Positions 1 through 6,578 of a stretch of DNA of 14,115 nucleotides are shown here, piece after piece. Source of the DNA: an uncultured Collinsella sp. (GTDB lineage Bacteria > Actinomycetota > Coriobacteriia > Coriobacteriales > Coriobacteriaceae); assembly GCA_902478945.1 (NCBI GenBank), contig CABSMX010000052.1, positions 1 through 14,115 on the forward strand, given 5' to 3'. The translations under genes and the position numbers were made by a program. The notes under the pieces are model-generated. The model was not told the DNA's origin and did no database searches. It was given only the letters and a program-made list of their open reading frames with translations. Each line of letters starts with the position of its first letter. The first letter of the stretch is position 1.

Positions 1-55
1 AGTCCCTTGCGGCGTAGTTCTTATTTAAGCCGTCCAGGTTTTGGGGTGCAGTTCA
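1..55. mobile_element. terminal end of an IS3-family (IS150-group-like) insertion sequence, partial
   Basis: Read on the minus strand from base 55 leftwards, the sequence starts TGAACTGCACCCCAAAACC and continues TGGACGG. IS150-group IS3 elements characteristically begin TG.ACTGCACCC with a GGAC a little further in, so this looks like a terminal inverted repeat. The border falls exactly where the neighbouring ATPase reading frame stops resembling its family (base 56). The element extends off the left edge, so the transposase, the other end and the target duplication cannot be seen. The assignment rests on recognising the terminus only. Confidence 0.6.
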
Positions 56-257
56 GCGTGGGGTCCGATCTAACCTCCTGCACGTATTGCAGCAACACCG
101 ACGTCTTACCAAACCCGTCGGGCGCGTAGAGCAAAACAATTCCCGCCTTGCGCCCTTTAACGATGAGCTCGTTCATCAAGCGATCGCGCCGCACCATATA
201 GCCGCCGCCCGTCGGCATCAGCTCGAGATCGTCCGTATTGCTCAGATTGTTTTCCAT
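21..257 (-). pseudogene. MalT/LuxR-type STAND ATPase regulator, N-terminal fragment cut by an IS end
   Basis: The frame encodes 78 residues, starting at an ATG preceded by GAGGAG six bases upstream. Residues 45-53 (APDGFGKTS) form a Walker A/P-loop of the kind in MalT-like LuxR regulators, where a 'VSAPAGYGKTT'-type loop follows a short N-terminal stretch with basic residues such as MVRRDRL. Full members are roughly 800-900 residues with a C-terminal helix-turn-helix; only the start is left here. From about residue 68 the protein is read from the apparent IS terminus (bases 1-55) and stops at base 21, so the gene is interrupted, not naturally short. The target genes cannot be deduced. Another small P-loop protein is possible but less likely given the junction. 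Confidence 0.6.
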
Positions 258-460
258 ACCTGCTCCTCAACTCGACCATATGGACACCGTAACTGCAGGA
301 CCATATGAGCCACCCCGTGAATAGCGCGACATAGAGTTTTTTGGTTGTCTGCCGGTACGTGTTTGGCAAGTTTTTGTACAGCGAGGCCCGATGGTAACTT
401 ATCCCCCGACCAATAGGTCTTTGCGCAGGTCAATGCGCTTGCCAGCATGTCCCATCCCAT
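242..460 (-). CDS. possible small ORF (72 aa) upstream of the interrupted regulator, unrecognised
   Basis: A 72-codon frame ends 16 bases inside the start of the ATPase fragment, the sort of overlap seen in translationally coupled genes. Its product has a plausible composition (for example KLPSGLAVQKLAKHVPADNQ) without the Arg/Ala/Pro bias of shadow frames here. However, there is no Shine-Dalgarno sequence before its ATG, its third codon positions are not GC-biased like the neighbours, and I recognise no family. It may be chance or a degraded remnant. Confidence 0.2.
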   Translation of the reverse strand: MGWDMLASALTCAKTYWSGDKLPSGLAVQKLAKHVPADNQKTLCRAIHGVAHMVLQLRCPYGRVEEQVWKTI

Positions 461-648
461 TTGCAGTGTAGCGCAGTCGGCTGTTTTTATTTGAGTTGCG
501 CAACTCGCCTACTCCTCGCTACCGCCTGCGACTCTATGGTGGTAAATGTGCATAGAATCTGCTACGGAATGAATCGAATGATTTAGAACCCTCCAGTCAA
601 GCATGTGGCAAGGTTTCCGTCATGCATGTACCACGGCCTATGTCCACT
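258..648. other. intergenic stretch without a confident gene
   Basis: Between the interrupted regulator and the nagB terminator I find no RNA gene and no convincing coding region apart from the weak small ORF listed separately. The only structure is a palindrome at 493-506. No well-spaced -35/-10 pair could be placed for the regulator. Confidence 0.5.
493..506. promoter_or_regulatory. perfect 14-bp palindrome, candidate operator
   Basis: The sequence GAGTTGCGCAACTC is a perfect palindrome about 235 bp upstream of the regulator start. It has the size and symmetry of a dimeric repressor or activator site. No promoter elements could be placed around it, so the role is inferred from symmetry only. 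Confidence 0.3.
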
Positions 649-679
649 AAAAAGGCCCCCGCAAAGCGAGGGCCTTTTG
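649..679 (-). terminator. rho-independent terminator of nagB
   Basis: On the minus strand, about 30 bases after the nagB stop codon, AAAAGGCCCTCGC pairs with GCGGGGGCCTTTT around a short TTT loop, and the right arm runs directly into TTTTT. The A-tract on the other side means it could also work on the plus strand. Confidence 0.85.
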
Positions 680-707
680 AAAAGCTCTGTAAGATCGCTT
701 GGTCGCG

Positions 708-1436
708 TTACTCGCAGAGAGAAAGAGCGGCCTCATCAGCAACGACGACGCAGTTGGTGTGCAGCTGCAGGATCGAAGCCGGGCACTTGGGCGTAACCGG
801 ACCATAGCACATGTCGTGCACGGCCTGGGCCTTGGCCTCGCCGTTAGCGACAACCAGGATCATGCGAGCATACATGATGGTCTGGGTACCCATGGTGTAG
901 GCCTGACGGGGCACGTCATCGATGCTGTCGAACAGGCGGCTGTTGGCCTGAATGGTGCTCTCGGTGAGGTCGACGCAGTGCGTACCCTTGGAGAAGTGGT
1001 CATCGGGCTCGTTGAAGCCAATATGACCGTTATTACCAATGCCGAGCAGCTGCAGATCCGGGTAACCGGCGGCAGCGACGATCTTGTCGTACTCGGAGCA
1101 GGCAGCAGCGGCGTCGGGGTTGGAGCCATCGGGCACGTGCGTGTTGTTCAGATCGATATTGATGTGATCGAAGAAGTTCTCGCGCATAAAGTAGTGATAG
1201 CTCTGGGGATCGTCGTGCGAAAGGCCACGATACTCGTCCAGGTTATAGGTGCTGACCTCGGAGAAGTCGATGTCGCCCTTCTTATACCAAGCAGCGAGCT
1301 GCTTGTAAGCGCCAATCGGGGTGGAACCGGTGGCAAGACCGAGCACGCAATCGGGCTTGAGGATAACCTGGGCCGAGATGATATTGGCGGCCTTGCGGCT
1401 CATATCCTCGTAGTCTTTAGCTTTAATAATCTTCAT
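708..1436 (-). CDS. nagB: glucosamine-6-phosphate deaminase
   Basis: A 242-residue cytosolic enzyme that converts glucosamine-6-phosphate to fructose-6-phosphate and ammonia, the last step that brings amino sugars into glycolysis. Visible family motifs are the phosphate loop GLATGSTP (33-40), NLDEY (65-69, with the general-base Asp67) and GIGNNGHIGFNEP (132-144, with His138 and Glu143). The Asn at 136, where E. coli has the Asp of GNDGH, fits the shorter Bacillus-type NagB, as does the length of 242. The ATG at 1436 was chosen because the family starts MKII and GAAAGGA lies about seven bases upstream; the open frame extends further upstream without homology. An EIIA gene lies upstream on the same strand, but a hairpin and a leader of about 270 bases separate them, so nagB may have its own promoter. 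Confidence 0.95.
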   Translation of the reverse strand: MKIIKAKDYEDMSRKAANIISAQVILKPDCVLGLATGSTPIGAYKQLAAWYKKGDIDFSEVSTYNLDEYRGLSHDDPQSYHYFMRENFFDHINIDLNNTHVPDGSNPDAAAACSEYDKIVAAAGYPDLQLLGIGNNGHIGFNEPDDHFSKGTHCVDLTESTIQANSRLFDSIDDVPRQAYTMGTQTIMYARMILVVANGEAKAQAVHDMCYGPVTPKCPASILQLHTNCVVVADEAALSLCE

Positions 1437-1634
1437 TACGCGTCCTTTCTCGTACAAGAGAGGCAAGGCTCCCCTTACAAGCACTTGCCCGCGGCCCGCG
1501 TCGGCCGCAACCAACGTGTGCGGCCACCAGGGCGAGGTCGCGTAATGTATGTGTCTCGTGTCTAGCCGCGTCGAGGCCCCTGCCCGTCCACGGTGACCCA
1601 AAGCTGTTTAGCTTCGGACGTTTCCCATCTTGCC
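1437..1634 (-). promoter_or_regulatory. nagB leader region with several short hairpins
   Basis: The stretch before nagB can fold, on the minus strand, into GGCCGCA/TGCGGCC (1503-1525) and GGCAAG/CTTGCC just before the gene. A near-palindrome TCTTGTACGAGA (one mismatched pair) sits directly upstream of the Shine-Dalgarno sequence at about 1448-1459, where a bound repressor could block expression. No convincing -35/-10 pair was found. I do not recognise a known riboswitch here, so regulation is an inference. Confidence 0.3.
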
Positions 1635-1668
1635 ACGGAGGGCGCCCTCTTTCAAGGGCGCCCTCCGT
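1635..1668. repeat. perfect 14-bp inverted repeat between EIIA gene and nagB (possible U-less terminator)
   Basis: ACGGAGGGCGCCCT (1635-1648) and AGGGCGCCCTCCGT (1655-1668) pair perfectly across the loop CTTTCA. It lies 40 bases after the EIIA stop codon, where a terminator is expected, but no T-run follows on either strand. It shares the core GAGGGCGCC with the hairpin at 10851-10877, so it may belong to a dispersed hairpin family. Confidence 0.7.
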
Positions 1669-1708
1669 AAACGTGATTGAATTGTAGGCTAAAGGCCAAG
1701 CAGAGCGA

Positions 1709-2206
1709 CTAGCGCTCACGCGCGACGATAAGCTGGTCCATCTCCTCGACATGCTCGCCAACGGAACCCTTGATGCTCGAGAACTCAACGGAGTTGCACA
1801 CCAAGATGGGAACCGTCACATCGTAGCCCTCGGCAGCAATTGCCTCGCGATCGAACTCAATAAGTACATCGCCCTTATGGACGACGTCGCCCACTTGCGC
1901 ATGTACGGTAAAGTGCTTGCCCTCGAGCTGAACAGTGTCCAAACCAACGTGGATGAGCACGTCCAAACCATCGACCGTGTTAAGCGCAACGGCGTGTCCC
2001 GTGGGAAAAATGGCCTCGACCTTCGCGTCGGCCGGCGCGATCACCCGCGTACCCGTGGGCTGAATGGCAACGCCCTGGCCCAAAAGGCCAGTGGCAAACG
2101 TCTGATCGTTTACCTCGGAGAGCGGAATGACGTCGCCCGAGATGGGAGCATCCAGCGTAAGGACTCGACCACGCATACCAAAAGACCTTAGGACTTTAGT
2201 GAACAT
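1709..2206 (-). CDS. crr: PTS glucose-family EIIA component
   Basis: A 165-residue single-domain EIIA(Glc)-type phosphocarrier. It takes phosphate from HPr and passes it to an EIIB domain during sugar uptake. The phosphorylated residue is His86 in LIHVGLDTVQL, and the second conserved histidine is His71 in PTGHAVAL; these match the His75/His90 pair of E. coli. APISGDVIPLSEVND near the N-terminus is the usual start of the fold. The ATG at 2206 is preferred over a TTG seven codons earlier because GAGGGGGAG precedes it and the family starts here. No EIIB or EIIC is in the window, so it must serve a permease encoded elsewhere; an amino-sugar transporter is tempting because nagB follows. In Actinomycetota the E. 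coli-type carbon-control role of this protein cannot be assumed. Confidence 0.9.
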   Translation of the reverse strand: MFTKVLRSFGMRGRVLTLDAPISGDVIPLSEVNDQTFATGLLGQGVAIQPTGTRVIAPADAKVEAIFPTGHAVALNTVDGLDVLIHVGLDTVQLEGKHFTVHAQVGDVVHKGDVLIEFDREAIAAEGYDVTVPILVCNSVEFSSIKGSVGEHVEEMDQLIVARER

Positions 2207-2277
2207 GCTCCCCCTCGGACATACCAAACAATCAAAATAACCGTATCAGTTTACCACTTGGCATCCGTTTTTGGCCA

Positions 2278-3615
2278 TTAGGGAAGTTCGCGCTTGACAA
2301 CCTCGACGATATCGTCAACAACGCGCTGGGTCAGCTCGTGCGTCTCCGCCTCGGCCATGACGCGAACCAGCGGCTCGGTACCGCTCGGGCGCACCAAGAT
2401 GCGGCCGCGACCGTTGAGCTCCTTCTCGGCGGCAGCGACGGCGTCCCAAATGGGCTGGCAATCGTCCAGGCCGGCCTTGTTGTCCGAATGCACGTTGACG
2501 AGCACCTGCGGGTACTTCTTCATGATGCCGGCAAGGTCGGTAAGGGTGCGGCCAGTGCGCTTGAGCACGGCCAGCAGCTGCAGAGCTGTCACCAGACCGT
2601 CGCCGGTGGTGTTGTGCTCCAGGAAGATGATGTGGCCGGACTGCTCGCCACCGATAACGGCGCCGTCCTCGAGCATACGCTCAAGAACATAGCGATCGCC
2701 CACGGCAGTCTGGACCATCTCGAAGCCCTGCTCCTTCATGGCAATGGAGAATCCCAGGTTGCACATGACGGTCGAGACGATCTCGGAGTTGGCGAGCTTG
2801 CCGCGGGCAGCAAGGTCGGAGCCGCAGATAGCCAGGATGTAGTCGCCATCAATCTCGTTGCCCTCGCTGTCCACAAACAGCACGCGATCGGCGTCGCCGT
2901 CGTGGGCCAGGCCGATATCGGCATGGGTGCGCAGCACGAGCTCGCGCAGGGGCTCAAGGTGAGTGGAGCCGCACTCGACGTTGATGTCGGTGCCGCAGTA
3001 ATCGGTATTGATGGCGTGGACCGTGGCGCCCAGACGCTGCAGCGCGGCGGGCGTGGTCTGACAGGAAGCACCGTGACCGCAGTCGACGGCAACGACCAGG
3101 CCGTCGAGCTTAAGGCCGTCGAGGGTGCTGATAGCGTGGTCGACATATGCCTTGCGGGCGTCTTTCATCTTGATGATGTGGCCCACACCGGCACCGGTCG
3201 GCAGCATGTCGGCAGCCATGGCCTCCTCGGACATGACCCAGGCGCTGATCTCTTCCTCAACAGCATCGGGAAGCTTCATGCCCTTGCGGCTAAAGAACTT
3301 GATGCCGTTGAACTCCGGCGGATTGTGCGAAGCAGAGATGACGATGCCGCCATCGAGCTCGTTTTGAACAGTGAGCAGCGCCACAGCGGGCGTGGGGATA
3401 ACGCCGCAGCAATGCGGACGGCCGCCCTCGGCCATAATGCCGGCGGTCAGAGCGCTCTCGAGCATGGTGCCCGAAAGGCGCGTGTCACGGCCGATGCAGA
3501 TGTCCGGACCAAGAAACTTGGTCGCTGCGCGACCCAGACGAAACGCGAGGTCGCACGAAAGATCGGCGTTGGCGACGCCACGGACGCCATCGGTACCGAA
3601 GATGTTCTGGGGCAT
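2278..3615 (-). CDS. glmM: phosphoglucosamine mutase
   Basis: A 445-residue alpha-D-phosphohexomutase that converts glucosamine-6-phosphate to glucosamine-1-phosphate for UDP-GlcNAc and peptidoglycan synthesis. Landmarks are the N-terminal FGTDGVRG (6-13), the phosphoserine loop ISASHNPP (93-100, reactive Ser96), the Mg-binding DGDADR (239-244), the sugar-binding GGEQSGH (322-328) and the phosphate-binding RPSGTEP (409-415). All are intact and the length is standard. The ATG at 3615, with GAAGGAG about eight bases upstream, fits the family start; a start six codons earlier has no support. It follows rpsI as in many Actinomycetota. Fewer than 50 bases separate it from the rpsI terminator, leaving little space for a promoter, so part of its expression may come from readthrough. 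Confidence 0.96.
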   Translation of the reverse strand: MPQNIFGTDGVRGVANADLSCDLAFRLGRAATKFLGPDICIGRDTRLSGTMLESALTAGIMAEGGRPHCCGVIPTPAVALLTVQNELDGGIVISASHNPPEFNGIKFFSRKGMKLPDAVEEEISAWVMSEEAMAADMLPTGAGVGHIIKMKDARKAYVDHAISTLDGLKLDGLVVAVDCGHGASCQTTPAALQRLGATVHAINTDYCGTDINVECGSTHLEPLRELVLRTHADIGLAHDGDADRVLFVDSEGNEIDGDYILAICGSDLAARGKLANSEIVSTVMCNLGFSIAMKEQGFEMVQTAVGDRYVLERMLEDGAVIGGEQSGHIIFLEHNTTGDGLVTALQLLAVLKRTGRTLTDLAGIMKKYPQVLVNVHSDNKAGLDDCQPIWDAVAAAEKELNGRGRILVRPSGTEPLVRVMAEAETHELTQRVVDDIVEVVKRELP

Positions 3616-3633
3616 AGGATCGCTCCTTCCCAA

Positions 3634-3656
3634 GTGGGCAAAACGAAGCCGCCCAC
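3634..3656 (-). other. small hairpin in the glmM leader
   Basis: GTGGGC and GCCCAC pair perfectly across 11 bases, between the rpsI terminator and the glmM ribosome-binding site. There is no T-run, so it is not a terminator. It may affect transcript stability or initiation of glmM; no known element is recognised. Confidence 0.35.
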
Positions 3657-3664
3657 CCTAGTCG

Positions 3665-3707
3665 AAAAGAAAAGCGGGACCCACCGAGCAATCGGTAGGC
3701 CCCGCTT
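3665..3707 (-). terminator. rho-independent terminator of the rplM-rpsI operon
   Basis: The arms at 3673-3687 and 3692-3706 pair at 13 of 15 positions around a four-base loop and are followed on the minus strand by TTTTCTTTT. It lies about 30 bases after the rpsI stop codon. Confidence 0.9.
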
Positions 3708-3737
3708 GTACATTGTATCTCGAAAGGAGATAAAACC

Positions 3738-4133
<396 letters not shown>

Positions 4134-4135
4134 CT

Positions 4136-4579
4136 TTAAGCCTCCAGCTCAATCTTCGTGGGGTTCTGGGCAGCATGCGGATGCTCGGCACCAGCGTAGA
4201 CCTTAAGCTTGGTCATCTGGGCACGGCCGAGGGTGGTCTTGGGCAGCATGCCGCGAACGGCGCGCTCGATGACCTTCTCCGGGTGCTTCTCCATAGCCTG
4301 GCGGAAGCTCTCAGCCTTGAGGCCGCCGTTGTAGCCGCTGTGGCGATAATAGGTCTTCGTGTCGGCCTTGTTACCGGTAAGCTGGACCTTATCGGCGTTG
4401 ATGACGACAACGAAGTCGCCGCAGTCGCTGTTGGGCGTGAACTGGGGCTTGTTCTTACCGCGCAGAATCATTGCGATCTGGGTGGCAAGACGGCCCAGGA
4501 CAGCACCATCGGCGTCGACGAGAACCCAGTTGCGCTGGACCTCGCCCTGCTTGGCGTAGTGAGTCGATTTCGAAATCAC
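4136..4579 (-). CDS. rplM: 50S ribosomal protein L13
   Basis: A 147-residue early-assembly protein of the large subunit. Typical stretches are RNWVLVDADGAVLGRLATQIA near the start, the central DFVVVINADKVQLTGNK with a following TYYRHSGYNGGLK, and RAVRGMLPKTTLGR with KVYAGAEHPHAAQNP near the end. The start codon is GTG at 4579, preceded by GGAGGAG at good spacing; the next in-frame candidates would cut into the conserved region. It is the first gene of the rplM-rpsI operon and has a well-formed promoter about 70 bases upstream. Confidence 0.98.
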   Translation of the reverse strand: MISKSTHYAKQGEVQRNWVLVDADGAVLGRLATQIAMILRGKNKPQFTPNSDCGDFVVVINADKVQLTGNKADTKTYYRHSGYNGGLKAESFRQAMEKHPEKVIERAVRGMLPKTTLGRAQMTKLKVYAGAEHPHAAQNPTKIELEA

Positions 4580-4607
4580 TTAGACTCCTCCATGTACAGT
4601 ACGTGTT

Positions 4608-4639
4608 GTTACAGAGATTCACGGGGCTCTGCAAGTAAC
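4608..4639 (-). promoter_or_regulatory. hairpin in the rplM 5' leader
   Basis: Downstream of the promoter, CAGAG pairs with CTCTG across ten bases, and GTTA/TAAC extends the stem after a four-base bulge. Leaders of ribosomal-protein operons often fold into a binding site for the encoded protein. I cannot match this to a known L13 leader, so autoregulation is only a possibility. Confidence 0.3.
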
Positions 4640-4645
4640 CCGTCC

Positions 4646-4673
4646 ATATTACCCCGCTCGTCGCCCGAGTCAA
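4646..4673 (-). promoter_or_regulatory. sigma70-type promoter of rplM-rpsI
   Basis: On the minus strand TTGACT (4673-4668) and TAATAT (4651-4646) are separated by 16 bases, close to the consensus hexamers. Transcription would start near 4639 and give a leader of about 60 bases before the GTG start of rplM. Confidence 0.75.
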
Positions 4674-4736
4674 CAGGTATTTTGGCTCCGACCAGAGTTT
4701 CTGCACATGTCGTCCATGGGTCATGACGTCGCGACA

Positions 4737-5615
4737 CTAGCGCTCGACAAATGCCTCGATATCACTCAGTAGGCGCTTTGCCTCCTGGCGGCCCTGAATA
4801 TACAGGTCGAGGAGCTTTGCCGAATCGTGCTCAACGTGACCGACCTCGACCGGCTTTTGCGGAGCAACGACCAGCGCGCGGCCCTCGCGCTCATACTTCC
4901 ACAGATGCATGCGCTGGATGTTATAGCGGTCGTGGCGCGTCTCGATAGCCTCGAGCAGGTAGGGATAGTCGGCATAGCGGGCGCGTGCGGCGGGCATAAA
5001 CTCGTAGGGCTTTTTCTCGTACGAGCGGTCCTGCGTGACAATGACAACCGCGCGATCGAAGCCCGCCTCCTCCAGCACGTGCTCGATAGGGACCGAATCG
5101 GCTACGCCGCCGTCGACGTATTTGTGCCCGTCGATCTCGACCGACGGCGTCACCAGCGGCAGCGACGTCGATGCGCGCACAGCGTCGAGGTCAAGTACGG
5201 CGCTTTTGACCGGCAGGTATGTGGCGGTTCCAAAGAGCATGTCCGTCGCGACGGCGTACATCTCGATGGGGCTCGCGTCGAACGTCTCGTTGTCAAAGGG
5301 ATCCAGGCGATCCTGGACATCGTTGAAGATAAAGTCGTAACCCACGATGGAACCCGTGGACGCAAACGATGCGGCGCCCATGAAACGGCTGTCGTTGCAG
5401 AAAGCCAGGTTGATGCGGTTGGCACGGCCGATCTGGTGCGACTTGTAGTTCACGCCGTTGAGGGCGCCGGCCGATACGCCATATACCGCCGGAATCTCGA
5501 CGCCGGCCTCCATGAGGACGTCGAGCACGCCTGCGGTAAATTGCCCGCGGAAGCTGCCGCCCTCCAGGACGAGCGCGACCTTGCCGGCGTTCTTTGCCTT
5601 ATCTTCTGCAGTCAT
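4737..5615 (-). CDS. patatin-like phospholipase/acyl hydrolase
   Basis: A 292-residue serine hydrolase of the patatin/RssA family. The parts of the Ser-Asp dyad fold are in order: the oxyanion glycine loop LEGGSFRG (17-24), the nucleophile elbow YGVSAGAL with Ser48, and the catalytic Asp168 in VDGGVADSVP. The C-terminal half (KKPYEFMPAARARY and the basic NIQRMHLWKYEREG) matches the bacterial YjjU-like subgroup of about 290 residues. No signal peptide or membrane segment is visible, so it is probably cytosolic, acting on lipids or acyl esters; the substrate is unknown. The ATG at 5615 follows AGGAGGT at ideal distance. It sits about 120 bp upstream of the rplM promoter with no visible T-rich terminator between, and is not obviously linked to its neighbours. 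Confidence 0.9.
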   Translation of the reverse strand: MTAEDKAKNAGKVALVLEGGSFRGQFTAGVLDVLMEAGVEIPAVYGVSAGALNGVNYKSHQIGRANRINLAFCNDSRFMGAASFASTGSIVGYDFIFNDVQDRLDPFDNETFDASPIEMYAVATDMLFGTATYLPVKSAVLDLDAVRASTSLPLVTPSVEIDGHKYVDGGVADSVPIEHVLEEAGFDRAVVIVTQDRSYEKKPYEFMPAARARYADYPYLLEAIETRHDRYNIQRMHLWKYEREGRALVVAPQKPVEVGHVEHDSAKLLDLYIQGRQEAKRLLSDIEAFVER

Positions 5616-5688
5616 GGTGACCTCCTGCTGTTTCGTTTTGGCTTTCTTCTACCCAGTTTTGGAATGGAGAGCGCGCAGGTTTTGGAGC

Positions 5689-5712
5689 AGAGTTCGATTC
5701 TCCGCGGTACGG
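5689..5712 (+). repeat. direct repeat copy 1, resembling the tmRNA T-arm
   Basis: A 24-bp sequence beginning AGAGTTCGATTCTCCGCG and ending GTACGG, repeated exactly at 5901-5924. Its GAGTTCGATTCTCCGCG part is identical (17 bp) to the T-arm and acceptor strand of the adjacent ssrA, but in the opposite orientation. It lies upstream of the patatin gene with no tRNA body around it. Confidence 0.9.
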
Positions 5713-5785
5713 GGGATCCGTTGGTATGGGGGCATAGTTGGCAGAAATGCCATCGGCAGCACATCTCTTTTGGGTTGGGGCTTTG

Positions 5786-5879
5786 CGCGGAGAATCCGCG
5801 TATTTGCTTCGCAAATCCGCACCGGCTTCGGCCGCCTGCCGGCGTCCTCGCCCGCGGGCTAAAAACGCTTACGCGTTTT
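5786..5879. repeat. cluster of short perfect hairpins
   Basis: Within 94 bases there are CGCGGA/TCCGCG (5786-5800), ATTTGC/GCAAAT (5802-5816), GCCCGCGGGC (5850-5859) and AAAACGC/GCGTTTT (5862-5879), with further GC-rich self-pairing between 5821 and 5844. The cluster lies between the two T-arm-like repeats. The stretch 5616-5930 holds no gene that I can support. Confidence 0.6.
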
Positions 5880-5900
5880 CTTAACGCTCGCGCCCTGCAT

Positions 5901-5924
5901 AGAGTTCGATTCTCCGCGGTACGG
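5901..5924 (+). repeat. direct repeat copy 2, resembling the tmRNA T-arm
   Basis: An exact copy of the 24-bp sequence at 5689-5712, 212 bp downstream. It sits just beyond the ssrA terminator. Its first 17 matching bases are the reverse complement of 5985-6001 in ssrA, so it forms an inverted pair with the tmRNA 3' end. Confidence 0.9.
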
Positions 5925-5932
5925 ACTAGAAA

Positions 5933-5967
5933 TAAAAAGGCAGGTAGATACGAATATCTACCTGCCT
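5933..5967 (-). terminator. rho-independent terminator of ssrA
   Basis: Two perfect 13-base arms (5938-5950 and 5955-5967) close a four-base loop (TTCG on the minus strand). They are followed by TTTTTATTT, nine bases after the encoded CCA end of the tmRNA. Confidence 0.92.
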
Positions 5968-5975
5968 GTTACTTA

Positions 5976-6339
5976 TGGTGGAGGCGCGGAGAATCGAACT
6001 CCGGTCCACGAAAGCCCCTTGATTGGCATCTCCAAGCTCAGTCGCTGGTTTAGTCTCGGACGCTTTGCGCGCAGCGACACGCTCGCGGCATCCCAACCGG
6101 TTCGGTCTTAACCTACGCCATACCGATTACGTGCGCAGGAGCATTCCCCTAAAATGACGTCGCGCCGGTGTCGGGGAAATCACCGGGTTGACGCGCCGCT
6201 ATAAACTAAGCAGCGAAAGCCATAGGCTCAAAAGAAGAGTTGTTGTCAATTCAATTTGACGGTACCCCTGTTTAACGAGGCGAGGAGACCTCGGCTTGCT
6301 TCCTCTCTCAGAGCTATCGTGTCGAAACCAGTCGCCCCC
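5976..6339 (-). ncRNA. ssrA: transfer-messenger RNA (tmRNA), one-piece
   Basis: A 364-nt RNA that rescues stalled ribosomes with SmpB. The 5' end GGGGGCGACTGGTTTCGAC pairs with the 3' end CGCCTCC followed by an encoded CCA to form the acceptor stem. The 3' T-arm GGAGTTCGATTCTCC is tRNA-like. The tag frame lies about 90 bases from the 5' end and finishes GCTTTCGCTGCTTAG. The downstream part, with several GC-rich paired stretches, is where further pseudoknots are expected. The 5' and 3' ends agree with a linear, unpermuted tmRNA. A strong terminator follows; no confident promoter could be placed upstream, where a GCGGGG/CCCCGC hairpin lies at 6410-6425. Confidence 0.97.
6206..6247 (-). other. 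tmRNA tag peptide reading frame
   Basis: The frame reads DNNSSFEPMAFAA then TAG. An in-frame TGA two codons before the first GAC limits the resume codon to that GAC or the ATT before it, so the tag does not begin with the common Ala. The C-terminus is AFAA where many tags have ALAA; it keeps the small hydrophobic end recognised by ClpXP-type proteases. Confidence 0.8.
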
Positions 6340-6536
6340 GAATGTTGGGAAAGCCTGGATGGTATCGGACCTGCAAACACCCGATAACCGTCGACTTTTC
6401 AAGGAACACGCGGGGTGAGCCCCGCTCGTGGATAGCTATCTTACCACGTTCTAAAGGCGGACAGCTGCTCTATGCACGAGCTGTGAAGACCATAATGTGC
6501 ACCACACTTCACACTTTTGCCACCGAACGCGTCACG

Positions 6537-6542
6537 TATATT
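6537..6542 (+). promoter_or_regulatory. weak -10-like element upstream of the plus-strand gene
   Basis: TATATT lies 36 bases before the ATG at 6579. The best upstream hexamers (TTGCCA at 14-base spacing, CTTTTG at 17) are poor, so this is only a candidate. Apart from this and the small hairpin at 6410-6425, I see nothing in the divergent interval 6340-6578. Confidence 0.25.
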
Positions 6543-6578
6543 TTCGCCAAGCAAAATTGACTCGTCGAAAGGACCGTT

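Noticed and set aside
1550..1570. DasR-like (GlcNAc regulator) operator upstream of nagB
   Set aside because: Only a GTCTAG core is present; the flanking symmetry of the known site is missing.
2207..2277. promoter for the EIIA gene
   Set aside because: AT-rich sequence is present (TGCCAA, 17 bases, TTATTT on the minus strand) but the hexamers are too weak to call.
5685..5925. tRNA genes at the two T-arm-like repeats
   Set aside because: No anticodon arm, D arm or acceptor stem surrounds either copy.
4827..6053. 408-codon plus-strand open frame over the patatin gene and the ssrA spacer
   Set aside because: Antisense to the patatin gene, then runs through non-coding repeats and the tmRNA 3' end.
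6340..6430. ssrA promoter
   Set aside because: Several partial hexamers (TTGAAA, TTGCAG, TACCAT) exist but none pair at acceptable spacing before the mature 5' end.
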